A DNA stretch of 64,000 bases from JBOZRQ01 sp050789255 (GTDB lineage: Bacteria; Bacillota; Sulfobacillia; Symbiobacteriales; Symbiobacteriaceae): contig JBOZRQ010000030.1 in assembly GCA_050789255.1 (NCBI GenBank), positions 62,001 to 126,000 of the forward strand, read 5' to 3'. The notes under the pieces were generated by a model. That model had not been told where the DNA came from, did no database searches, and saw only the letters and a program-made list of their open reading frames with translations. Position 1 is the first letter of the stretch. Every line of letters begins with the position of its first letter. This document shows, piece by piece, positions 1 through 7,937 of the stretch. The position numbers were made by a program, and so were the translations under genes.

Positions 1-1149
1 ATGGCGGAGCTGAGCACCGTGATCAAGGGCCTTCCGTTGAAGCACCCCATCCTGCCCGGGCCGGGCGCCAACGTCGCCACCGCCGCCGAGGCGATCGCCG
101 CCGTGCAGGGCGGGGCTGCGGCGCTGGTCCTGCAGACCGTGACGATGAGCCCGGGCGCCCACGCCGAGCCCAGCCGGGCGCCCTACGGCAAGGATGGCCT
201 CTTTCACCGGCTCCCCTGCACGGGTGTCGGTTTTGAAACATGGTTTGAGGCTGAGCTGCTGCCTGCTGTGCAAGCGGGCAAGGCGGCTGGAGTCCCGGTG
301 ATTGCCAGCGTAGGCTACAGGTCGGACGAGGTCGCCGAGATGGGCGCCCGCCTCTCTGCCGCCGGGGTCGCTGCGATTCTCTATGACACCGCCTGGGCCG
401 ATCGCGGTGAAATCCGTGCGGGGGCGCAGGCGTTACGAGCTGCGGTGCAGGTGCCGATCATTGTGCGGCTCAGCCCCCACCACGGGGAGGACCTGCCCGA
501 CCTGGCCGCCCAGCTGGAGCCCTGGGCCGACGCCTTCTGCCTGATCGGCGCCTTCGGGCCGGACCTGCTGATCGATGTGGAGTCCGGCAAGTCAGCCATT
601 GACGCCCCCCTGGGGATCGGCTTCCTGTCGGGCGCCCCCATTCGGCCCATCGCCCAGCGCTTCGTCTTCGAGACGGCCAAGCGGGTAAGCAAGCCCGTGA
701 TCGCAGCCGGCGGGGCGATGACGGGCCGGGACGTGGCCGAGTTCATGATGCTGGGCGCCTCTGCGGTCATGGTCAGCACAGGGGCGCTGCTCAAGGGCCC
801 GACCATTTACGGCGAGATGGCTGCCGAGCTCTCCAACTGGCTGGACGGGGCGGGCTACGCCCGGGTGGGCGAGGTCTACCGGGCCTACATTCGCAAGTAC
901 GGGCACGGACAGCGGGTCGTCATCGAGAAGGAAGAGTGCCCGGAGCTGCTTGAGGAGAAGTGCATCAAGTGCACCTTCTGTGAGACGGTCTGCTTCTACG
1001 ATGCGATCGTGGCGCCGCCCAAGACCCTTCCGACGATCAGCTACGACCCGTGCTTCGAGTGCGGGCTCTGCGTAAGCGCCTGCCCCACCGACGCCCTGAC
1101 CTTCCGGCCCCGCGACCAGGTCACCCTGTTGCCCGTGGGAGGGGAGTAA
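1..1149 (+). CDS. PreA-like dihydropyrimidine/dihydroorotate dehydrogenase-family protein with C-terminal ferredoxin domain
   Basis: An FMN TIM-barrel of the dihydroorotate dehydrogenase family (about residues 1-290) is followed by a two-cluster ferredoxin domain. Cysteines 321/324/327/331 and 351/354/357/361 form two CxxCxxCxxxC motifs, each expected to bind a [4Fe-4S] cluster. This order is that of PreA, the catalytic part of NAD-dependent dihydropyrimidine dehydrogenase, which reduces uracil or thymine. No PreT partner is visible, but the gene begins at base 1, so upstream partners cannot be seen. It is the first visible gene of a forward catabolic operon that includes a dihydropyrimidinase, which supports a role in reducing or oxidising an N-heterocycle. 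The exact substrate is not shown. Confidence 0.8.
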   Translation: MAELSTVIKGLPLKHPILPGPGANVATAAEAIAAVQGGAAALVLQTVTMSPGAHAEPSRAPYGKDGLFHRLPCTGVGFETWFEAELLPAVQAGKAAGVPVIASVGYRSDEVAEMGARLSAAGVAAILYDTAWADRGEIRAGAQALRAAVQVPIIVRLSPHHGEDLPDLAAQLEPWADAFCLIGAFGPDLLIDVESGKSAIDAPLGIGFLSGAPIRPIAQRFVFETAKRVSKPVIAAGGAMTGRDVAEFMMLGASAVMVSTGALLKGPTIYGEMAAELSNWLDGAGYARVGEVYRAYIRKYGHGQRVVIEKEECPELLEEKCIKCTFCETVCFYDAIVAPPKTLPTISYDPCFECGLCVSACPTDALTFRPRDQVTLLPVGGE

Positions 1150-1152
1150 GCG

Positions 1153-2475
1153 ATGAAACTGATCGGTCCTGGTACCGTGGTCACCCAGGACGGGGAAGGC
1201 CGGGTTTTGCACGACGCCGGGGTCCTGACCGACGGCGGGGTGATCGCTGCGGTCGGCCCCTACGATGACCTGCTGGAGCTGTATCCGGACGCCGAGCTGG
1301 TCGGCGCTCGGGGCGGGACCATCATGCCCGGCTTCATCAACGCACACGCCCACTTCTACGGGATGTTCGCCCGGGGTCTGGCGCTCAAGGACCCGCCGCC
1401 GCAGACCTTCCAACAGGTGCTGGAGCGGATCTGGTGGCGCCTGGACAAGGCGCTCGACGACCGGGGGGTCTACCTCTCGGCGGCGCTGGGGGGCATCGCT
1501 GCGCTTCGCAGCGGCTGCACCACCGTGATCGACCACCACGCTTCGCCCAACGCCATCGGCGGGTCGCTGGACCTGGTCGGCGAGGCGATGGAGGCCCTGG
1601 GCCTGCGGGCCTGTCTCTGCTACGAGGTGACCGACCGGGACGGCCCCGAGCGGGCCAGGGCCGGGGTGGAGGAGAATGCCCGCTTCGCCCGCCAGATGCC
1701 CAGCGGCGGTCGCCTGGCCGCCAAGTTCGGCCTGCACGCCTCCTTCACGGTGGGTCCGGAGACGATGGACCTGGCCCGCCGGGCGGAGTTCGACCTGGGC
1801 ATCGGCTTTCACATCCACTGCGCCGAGGGGCCGGAGGACGGCGCCCACAGCCGGTCAACCTATGGCCGGTCGGTAGTCCGCCGGTTGCAGGATGAGGGGA
1901 TCCTCGGGCCCCGGACCATCCTGGCGCACTGCGTCTACGTCGATGAGCCCGAGATGGGGCTGCTGGCCGAGTCCGGGGTTACGGTCTCGCACCAGCCGCA
2001 CTCCAACATGGGCAACGCCGTCGGCTGGGCCCAGATGCTAAGGATGCAGGAGCGCGGTGTCAAGATTGCCCTGGGCACCGACGGCTACACCTGGGACATG
2101 ATCGAGTCGATGCGCACGGCTGCCGCCCTGGTCTCGCATCAGAGCCGGGTCCCCGGCGCCGGCGTGGGCGAGTTCGCCAATGTGCTGCTGGGGCGCAACG
2201 CCCAGCTGGCCTCGTCGATCTTCGGGCGCAAGCTGGGCGTCCTGGAGCCGGGCGCCGCCGCCGACATCATCGCCCTGGATTACTTCCCGCCGACGCCCCT
2301 GACCGCGGGCAACCTGCCCTGGCACATCCAGTTCGGCATGTACGGCGCCCAGGTCCACACTGTGGTCGTCGACGGCCAGGTGGTGATGCGGGACCGGGTC
2401 ATCCCCGGGCTCGACGAGCTGGAGCTGGCCGAGGAGGCCCGGCGGGTGGCCGTGGGCACATGGGAGAGGTTTTAG
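1153..2475 (+). CDS. ssnA: SsnA-type amidohydrolase (TRZ/ATZ family)
   Basis: A 440-residue amidohydrolase with the full metal-site pattern: HAH at residues 65-67, HIH at 220-222, His259 and Asp310 in GTDGY. The family hydrolyses amino or chloro groups on N-heterocycles. SsnA members are found in selenium-dependent molybdenum hydroxylase and anaerobic purine-degradation clusters, as the neighbours here are. The start follows the previous stop by three bases and is preceded by a GGAGGGGAG Shine-Dalgarno. A guanine, cytosine or other azaheterocycle deaminase activity is possible; SsnA is chosen from sequence style and context, not from a proven substrate. Confidence 0.78.
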   Translation: MKLIGPGTVVTQDGEGRVLHDAGVLTDGGVIAAVGPYDDLLELYPDAELVGARGGTIMPGFINAHAHFYGMFARGLALKDPPPQTFQQVLERIWWRLDKALDDRGVYLSAALGGIAALRSGCTTVIDHHASPNAIGGSLDLVGEAMEALGLRACLCYEVTDRDGPERARAGVEENARFARQMPSGGRLAAKFGLHASFTVGPETMDLARRAEFDLGIGFHIHCAEGPEDGAHSRSTYGRSVVRRLQDEGILGPRTILAHCVYVDEPEMGLLAESGVTVSHQPHSNMGNAVGWAQMLRMQERGVKIALGTDGYTWDMIESMRTAAALVSHQSRVPGAGVGEFANVLLGRNAQLASSIFGRKLGVLEPGAAADIIALDYFPPTPLTAGNLPWHIQFGMYGAQVHTVVVDGQVVMRDRVIPGLDELELAEEARRVAVGTWERF

Positions 2476-2477
2476 CG

Positions 2478-3623
2478 ATGCAAAGGATCTACACGACCCT
2501 GGAGCGCCGGGGCGAAGTCCCGCCGCTCAGAGTCTGGTGCCAACCCCAGGTCGGTCCCGATGGCTTCATCTACGTGATCTGCTCGGTGACGGTGGAGGGC
2601 GAGCACCTTTACCGGGTCTCGGCGGCGAGTCTGAGTACCCCGGACGGGGAAGTTAGCCTGACGCCTGCGGGCGAGCCGTATCCGTGGTCGCCGCCCATCG
2701 GGCCGCAGGCCGGTATTCCCAACACTGTTCACCAGACCCTCACCGCCCGGCTCCCCTCGCAGGGAGGCGCCTGCACCATCCGGGTGACGGGGCTCGAGTC
2801 GCTGGAGAGCGGCGCCCCGGCGGCGCCTGAATCCGGTCCGTGGGTGTTCCCGTTCACCCTGTCGTCCCGCATGGTCACCGACTGGCATGCGAGCCTGCCC
2901 GTGGGCTATGAGCGGCAGCTTCCGGGTGGGGCGACGCTGCGGGTCCACCGGGTCACTTTCGCCGAAGAGCGGACGGTGGTATGGGCAGACCTGCAAACCG
3001 GAGCAGGGCATGATCGGCCCACCCGGCTGCGCAACCCCCTTCACATGTTGATGCGTGTCGATGGCACCATGCAGCCCGGGTTGCACTACCAGCAAATTGA
3101 ACCGCCGGTGCAGGCCCGCCTCGGGCACCCGGAGCCGACCTGCCAGGCCGAGGCGATGGTGTTCCCGCCGGTGGCGCCCGGTGAGAGTGCTGAAGTCTGC
3201 TTCGGTTCGCTCCATTACACCGTTTGTGCCCCCTTCGCGGTCACCGTCGCCGTCCCGCCTGAGCGCCCTGCGGTGGTTTCCGAGCCGCTCGAATGGAGCG
3301 CAGGCGGCGTTGGTCTGCGCCTCGACGAGGTGATGCTGGGCCGGAGCGGGAGCGTGCTCTTCCTGTCAGGGGTGGAGGGCGTGGAGGGCGGACTGCAGTT
3401 CCGCACCTGCCCGACCATGCCGCTGCACCTAACAGGAGTAGGCGGGCTCTACCTGGGCGCCCGTGGCGCAGGCGGTGGCGGCGGGAGGTTCCAGGCTACT
3501 TTCGACGCTGTGCCCGCCGGGGAGACCCAACTGATCCTCTCCGGCGAAGGTCCCCAGTACCTCACCTCCGGTGAGATCGCTGTCCCCCTTCCGGTCCCCG
3601 GAAACGGGGGTGGTTCCGCATAG
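2478..3623 (+). CDS. Unknown beta-rich protein in the catabolic operon
   Basis: About 381 residues with no family I recognise. It lacks a signal peptide and membrane segments. The composition (many Val, Gly, Pro and Thr, alternating hydrophobic residues) suggests beta-sandwich domains. Gly-rich stretches lie near residues 325-340 and at the C terminus. The ATG at 2478 is preferred over 2460 because GGGAGAGG lies directly before it at good spacing. It overlaps nothing but follows the ssnA stop by two bases, so it is almost certainly co-translated with the hydrolases. A scaffold or accessory role for the pathway is a guess from position only. Confidence 0.7.
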   Translation: MQRIYTTLERRGEVPPLRVWCQPQVGPDGFIYVICSVTVEGEHLYRVSAASLSTPDGEVSLTPAGEPYPWSPPIGPQAGIPNTVHQTLTARLPSQGGACTIRVTGLESLESGAPAAPESGPWVFPFTLSSRMVTDWHASLPVGYERQLPGGATLRVHRVTFAEERTVVWADLQTGAGHDRPTRLRNPLHMLMRVDGTMQPGLHYQQIEPPVQARLGHPEPTCQAEAMVFPPVAPGESAEVCFGSLHYTVCAPFAVTVAVPPERPAVVSEPLEWSAGGVGLRLDEVMLGRSGSVLFLSGVEGVEGGLQFRTCPTMPLHLTGVGGLYLGARGAGGGGGRFQATFDAVPAGETQLILSGEGPQYLTSGEIAVPLPVPGNGGGSA

Positions 3624-3673
3624 ACGTCCTGACCGAACTGCACGAAGCGATCGCCCAGAGGCGCCCCGTAGCC

Positions 3674-4375
3674 ATGGCCACCGTGGTCGAGGGGCCGCCT
3701 GAGCTGATCGGTAAGCGCCTCCTGGCCGATGACGCGGGCACCGTCGCCGCCGAGGTCGACCACCCGGCGCTGCTCACAGCGGTCCGGCAAGCGCTGACCG
3801 ATGGCAAACCAAGCACAACCCGTGCCGGCGCTCTGAGGATCTACGCTGAGCCCTTCCTGCCGGCGCCGGAGCTGGTCGTGGTGGGCGGCGGGCACGTCGC
3901 TCAGCCCATCGCTCAGCTGGGCAAGCTGCTGGGATTCAGCGTCACGGTCATCGACGACCGGGTCGAGTACGCCAACCGGGACCGCTTCCCCACCGCCGAC
4001 CGGGTGATCTGCGAGGAGTTCCTGCCGGCGCTGCGCGGGCTGGGGCTCGGCGCACGGCACCACGTGGTGCTCGTCACCCGGGGGCATCACCACGACATGG
4101 AGTGCCTGCGTGAGGTGCTCTCGCTGCCCCTGGCCTACATCGGCATGATCGGCTCCCGCACCCGGGTCGGCACCGTGTTTCGGATGCTCACCGAGGAGCA
4201 CGTCGCCGACCCTAAGCGCCTGGAGTGGGTCCACGCCCCCATTGGGCTGGACATTGGCGCCTGCACCCCGGCGGAGATCGCCGTCTCCGTGGCAGCGGAG
4301 CTGGTCAAGGTCCGGCGGGGCGGCACCGGCGCATCCCTGTCGCACCTGGCCCGCAACCTCGTGCACGGGAGGTGA
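3674..4375 (+). CDS. XdhC-family protein (Rossmann domain), start codon unclear
   Basis: XdhC proteins insert or protect the molybdenum cofactor during maturation of xanthine dehydrogenase-type enzymes. The C-terminal Rossmann part is plain: VVVGGGHVAQP dinucleotide loop, DDR after the second strand, IGMIGSR and DIGACTPAEIA near the end. The listed ATG is only the first canonical start. In-frame codons upstream to about 3620 encode typical XdhC N-terminal sequence (for example LHEAIAQRRP), yet hold no ATG, GTG or TTG. An ATA at 3620 overlaps the previous stop and has GGGGGTGG at the right distance. A CTG at 3629 is another option. The usual GxxPRxxG element is missing here but present in the next gene. 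Confidence 0.8.
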   Translation: MATVVEGPPELIGKRLLADDAGTVAAEVDHPALLTAVRQALTDGKPSTTRAGALRIYAEPFLPAPELVVVGGGHVAQPIAQLGKLLGFSVTVIDDRVEYANRDRFPTADRVICEEFLPALRGLGLGARHHVVLVTRGHHHDMECLREVLSLPLAYIGMIGSRTRVGTVFRMLTEEHVADPKRLEWVHAPIGLDIGACTPAEIAVSVAAELVKVRRGGTGASLSHLARNLVHGR

Positions 4376-4379
4376 GCGC

Positions 4380-4694
4380 ATGGACGATCAGCAACTCTTC
4401 GCCTTGATCCAGTCGGTCCGGACCGAAGGGCTTCCCGCCGCCCTGGCGACCATCATTCACACCCGGGGCCACTGCCCGCGGGAGGTCGGCGCGAAGATGC
4501 TGATCCTGCGGGACGGGCGCACCTACGGCACCATCGGGGGCGGCTGCGGCGAGTCCGAGGTCAAGCTGCTGGCGCTCTCCGTGCTGGACGACGGGCAGGC
4601 TGTGCTGCACACCGTCGACCTCCTCGACGACCCGTCGGTGGTCGACGGGGCGGTGTGCGGTGGGAAGATGGAGGTTTTCATCCAGCCTCTGTGA
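4380..4694 (+). CDS. Stand-alone XdhC/CoxI N-terminal domain protein
   Basis: A 104-residue protein made only of the XdhC/CoxI N-terminal domain. It carries the hallmark GHCPREVGAKML and GTIGGGCGES elements that the preceding Rossmann-type protein lacks. The two proteins therefore look like one XdhC whose halves are encoded separately and in inverted order. The stop of the upstream gene lies five bases before this ATG, and its GGGAGG is embedded in the end of the upstream gene, so the two are translationally coupled. It probably works with the upstream protein in delivering or sulfurating molybdenum cofactor for a hydroxylase not visible in this window. Confidence 0.82.
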   Translation: MDDQQLFALIQSVRTEGLPAALATIIHTRGHCPREVGAKMLILRDGRTYGTIGGGCGESEVKLLALSVLDDGQAVLHTVDLLDDPSVVDGAVCGGKMEVFIQPL

Positions 4695-4708
4695 GGGGGC
4701 AGTAAACG

Positions 4709-6076
4709 ATGGCCATTGTGATTCGTGGCGGTGTCGTCGTGAACGCTTCCGGCGAGGCCGAGGCCGATGTACGGATTGAGGGGGAGCGGATCACCGGGGT
4801 GGGCGCCGACCTGCACCAACCCGGCGACCAGATCCTGGACGCCTCGGGCTGCCGGGTGATGCCCGGGGGGATCGACCCCCACACCCATATCGAGATGCCT
4901 GCTGGGGATCTGGGCTTCACCGCCGATACCTGGGAGAGCGCTACCGCGGCCGCCGTGGCCGGCGGCACCACCTGCGTCATCGACATGATCACCCAGGAGC
5001 GGGGCGAGAGCCTGGGCGCCGCCCTGCAGGACTGGCAGCGCAGGGCCGGGCCCCAGGCCCACTGCGACTACTCCTTCCACATGGGCATCATCGACCCGCG
5101 CCCCGCCGTGCTCGCCGAGATGGGCGAGATCGTCGCGGCGGGTGTGCCCTCCTTCAAGATCTACCTCGCCTACAAGGGCCGCCTGATGATCAGCGACGAC
5201 GAGGCGCTCCGGATCATGCAGGAGGCGGGACGGCTCGGCGCCTGGACCCTGGTCCACGCCGAGAACGGCGACCTGATTGAGGAGCTGATCGCCGATGCGA
5301 GGGCCGCCGGGCGCCTCGGCCCCGAGATGCACCCGGCAACCCGGCCGCCGCACGGGGAGGGCGAGGCCACGGCGCGGGCGATCGACCTGGGCCGCCACGC
5401 GGGCGCCCCGGTCTACATCGTCCACGTAAGCTGCCGGGACGCGCTCGGGGCCATCGCCCGGGCGCGCAAAGCCGGGCAGAGGGTGGCCGCTGAGGCCTGC
5501 CTCCACCATCTGGTCCTGACCGATGAGGAGTATCGGCGCCCCGGCCTGGAGGCGGCGCCTTTCGTGCTCTCGCCCCCGCTGCGCAGTGAGGTCCACCGGC
5601 TTGCGCTCTGGGCGGGGCTGGAGAGCGGGACGCTCGACCTGGTCGCCACCGACCACTGCCCTTGGAACTTGGAGGGCCAGAAGGAGCGGGGTGAGCATGA
5701 CTTCACCCTGATCCCCAACGGTGGTCCCGGGCTGGAGGAGCGCATGGCCGTGCTCTACACCGCGGCCCGCGGTAGCTGGACACCGGCGCAGTTCGTCGCC
5801 CGGACCTCTGCGAACGCCGCCCGCATCTTCGGGCTCAAACACAAAGGCGCCGTCGCCCCAGGCTTCGACGCCGACCTGGTGGTCTGGGACCCCAATGTGG
5901 AGAGCAAAATCTCCGCCGCCACGCAGCACGGGGGTGTCGACCACAGCCTGTACGAGGGGATGGCTGTGCGCGGCCAGTGCCGTTTCACGCTGGTCCGGGG
6001 CCGGGTGGCCGCCGTGGCCGGCAAGCCTGTGGGGGCGCCAGGGTGGGGGCGCCAACCGCATCGGTGTCCGCAGTGA
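4709..6076 (+). CDS. hydA: Dihydropyrimidinase / D-hydantoinase
   Basis: A 455-residue cyclic amidohydrolase that opens the ring of dihydropyrimidines or hydantoins. Binuclear metal site residues are visible: HTH at 58-60, Lys150 in SFKIY (the position of the carboxylated lysine), a His in LVHAENGD, a His in VHVSC and the Asp in TDHCPWN. Length is typical. The start has GAGGGGGC upstream. With the PreA-like protein and the M20 hydrolase it could form a reductive pyrimidine route (reduction, ring opening, carbamoyl removal). In the anaerobic purine clusters the same family is called HyuA. Which ring is opened cannot be told from the sequence. Confidence 0.9.
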   Translation: MAIVIRGGVVVNASGEAEADVRIEGERITGVGADLHQPGDQILDASGCRVMPGGIDPHTHIEMPAGDLGFTADTWESATAAAVAGGTTCVIDMITQERGESLGAALQDWQRRAGPQAHCDYSFHMGIIDPRPAVLAEMGEIVAAGVPSFKIYLAYKGRLMISDDEALRIMQEAGRLGAWTLVHAENGDLIEELIADARAAGRLGPEMHPATRPPHGEGEATARAIDLGRHAGAPVYIVHVSCRDALGAIARARKAGQRVAAEACLHHLVLTDEEYRRPGLEAAPFVLSPPLRSEVHRLALWAGLESGTLDLVATDHCPWNLEGQKERGEHDFTLIPNGGPGLEERMAVLYTAARGSWTPAQFVARTSANAARIFGLKHKGAVAPGFDADLVVWDPNVESKISAATQHGGVDHSLYEGMAVRGQCRFTLVRGRVAAVAGKPVGAPGWGRQPHRCPQ

Positions 6077-6081
6077 GACGC

Positions 6082-6612
6082 TTACTCCGCCTTGGCGATC
6101 AAGAACGACGGGGGCACCTTGAGCCAGCCCCGTTTCGACATCGTCTGCTTCAGCATGAAGGCCTCCTTGTACATCTCCGTCTGGAACGCGTACAACATCG
6201 CACCGATATCGTTTCTCAGACAGGTGATCAGGCCGCCGTGTAGCGCCTGAAGCAGCGCCGTCAATTTGGCGACCATCATGTTCGCGATCTCGTCATCGCC
6301 CAGTTGGGCGCCGGGAGGCAGCACAGCGGGATCTGCTCTCCCCTTGTCCGGGGTGACGTGGGGCAGAGTCAGGCCCTCGTTGCGCATAAAGTTGTGCAGC
6401 CGCTTTCGCTGGGGATCTTCCACGGCCGAAACAAAGTGCTCGATGTACGTCTTCAACTCAGGATCCCTCGTGTGATTGAGCAAGAACAGGCAGAGCGCCC
6501 GGCCTTCATCCAGAACGACGGAGTAGGTCCACAAGGACATCACCTCGCCTGCATGCATGGGCGGCTGATCGTTAACCGTGACCGCAGCGAATAGACTCTC
6601 CAGCAAGTTCAT
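6082..6612 (-). CDS. DUF3231-family protein, single repeat
   Basis: A 176-residue alpha-helical protein resembling one unit of DUF3231, a family from spore-forming Firmicutes whose members usually have two such units (over 300 residues) and are related in style to spore coat F-like proteins. Function is unknown. The start at 6612 is chosen because homology-like sequence begins there and AGGGGGC lies upstream. It is encoded on the opposite strand between hydA and the PLP-enzyme gene, interrupting an otherwise all-forward operon. Its stop lies 5 bases from the hydA stop, so the two genes converge tightly. Confidence 0.68.
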   Translation of the reverse strand: MNLLESLFAAVTVNDQPPMHAGEVMSLWTYSVVLDEGRALCLFLLNHTRDPELKTYIEHFVSAVEDPQRKRLHNFMRNEGLTLPHVTPDKGRADPAVLPPGAQLGDDEIANMMVAKLTALLQALHGGLITCLRNDIGAMLYAFQTEMYKEAFMLKQTMSKRGWLKVPPSFLIAKAE

Positions 6613-6681
6613 CTCACAAAAGCCCCCTGAAGCAACGAAATCTGACCAACATAGCCTACCCCGTGAATGGGAGGTTCTAGC

Positions 6682-7923
6682 ATGCGTTTCGTCAAGCACC
6701 TGGAGTGCGTGCAGTGCGGCGCCACCTACGTGGCGGCGCCGGATGCAACTACTTGTGATCAATGCGGTCCCACGGGCATCCTGGATGTGGTTTATGACCA
6801 TCAAGCGATCAAGCGGGAATGGCATCCGGACGAGGTGGAGCAGAGCCGCGACCCTAGCCACTGGCGCTTCCTGCCCCTGCTGCCTGTCGACCCGACAACG
6901 CCCCGCCCTGCCCTGCGCACCGGCGGCACTCCGCTGATCGAAAGCCCCCGGGCTGCGGCGGCGCTCGGCGTGCACAGGCTCTGGCTGAAGGATGAGGGCG
7001 CCAACCCGACCGGCTCCCTGAAGGACCGGGCCTCCTCGGTGGGCGTGGTCAAGGCGCTGGAGGCCGGAGCGAAGGTGATCGCCTGCGCCTCCACGGGCAA
7101 CGCCGCCTCCTCGTTGGCGGGGCAAGCGGCCAACGTCGGGATGGAGACCGCCATCTTTGTGCCGCAGTCCGCCGCCCAGGGCAAGGTCACCCAGTTGCTC
7201 ATCTTCGGGGCTAACGTCTTCAGCGTCCGGGGCTCCTACCGGGAGGCCTACGACCTGTGCGCCCAGGCCGTCGGGATGTACGGCTGGTACAACCGCAGCT
7301 GCGCGGTCAACCCGTACCTGACCGAGGGAAAGAAGACGGCTGGCCTGGAGATCGCCCAGCAGCTCGGCTGGCACGCCCCCGACTGGGTGGTCGCCTCCGT
7401 GGGCGACGGGTGCTCCATCGCCGGGATCTACAAGGGCTTTACCGACCTGCACAGTCTCGGCTGGATCAGCCGGGTGCCAAAGCTCCTCGCCGTTCAGGCG
7501 CAGGGCTCCCGAGCGATCTACGATTACTTGCTGACGGGCGCTCTGAGGCCGGCCGGCGAGGCGACCATCGCCGACGGCATCGCGGTGAGCGTACCCCGCA
7601 ACGCCACCAAGGCGGTCCGGGCGATTCGCTCCTCGGGCGGCCGGGCGGTGCTCGTGTCGGATGACGAGATTCGCCAGGCGATGCGCTGGACCGGGCGCCT
7701 GACCGGGATCTTTGCCGAGCCGGCTGCCGGGGCTGCCGTGGCGGGGCTTCACAAAGCCGTTGCCGGAGGGCTGATCGGCCCTGCGGACAGCGTGGTGGCG
7801 GTCATTTCCGGCAGCGGGCTAAAGGATATCAAAAACGCAATCGAGGCGGCCGGCGCCCCCCACAGCGTGGAGCCGAACGTGGCGGCGCTGCAGGCGGCCC
7901 TGCCTGCCGGCCTGAGAACATAG
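6682..7923 (+). CDS. Threonine synthase-like PLP enzyme (fold type II) with N-terminal zinc ribbon
   Basis: The 413-residue protein starts with a rubredoxin-like ribbon (Cys 9/12/25/28) common in archaeal-type threonine synthases. The PLP domain has GSLKDRAS with the Schiff-base Lys114 and STGNAASS for phosphate binding. The ATG at 6682 is preferred to 6667 because ATGGGAGG of the earlier codon is the Shine-Dalgarno. Known clusters of this kind carry 2,3-diaminopropionate ammonia-lyase (DpaL/YgeX), also fold type II, at this point. This protein may therefore act as a beta-eliminating lyase rather than as a biosynthetic threonine synthase. No thrA or thrB is nearby, which supports that reading but does not prove it. 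Confidence 0.82.
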   Translation: MRFVKHLECVQCGATYVAAPDATTCDQCGPTGILDVVYDHQAIKREWHPDEVEQSRDPSHWRFLPLLPVDPTTPRPALRTGGTPLIESPRAAAALGVHRLWLKDEGANPTGSLKDRASSVGVVKALEAGAKVIACASTGNAASSLAGQAANVGMETAIFVPQSAAQGKVTQLLIFGANVFSVRGSYREAYDLCAQAVGMYGWYNRSCAVNPYLTEGKKTAGLEIAQQLGWHAPDWVVASVGDGCSIAGIYKGFTDLHSLGWISRVPKLLAVQAQGSRAIYDYLLTGALRPAGEATIADGIAVSVPRNATKAVRAIRSSGGRAVLVSDDEIRQAMRWTGRLTGIFAEPAAGAAVAGLHKAVAGGLIGPADSVVAVISGSGLKDIKNAIEAAGAPHSVEPNVAALQAALPAGLRT

Positions 7924-7937
7924 GAGGCGTGGCTTGT

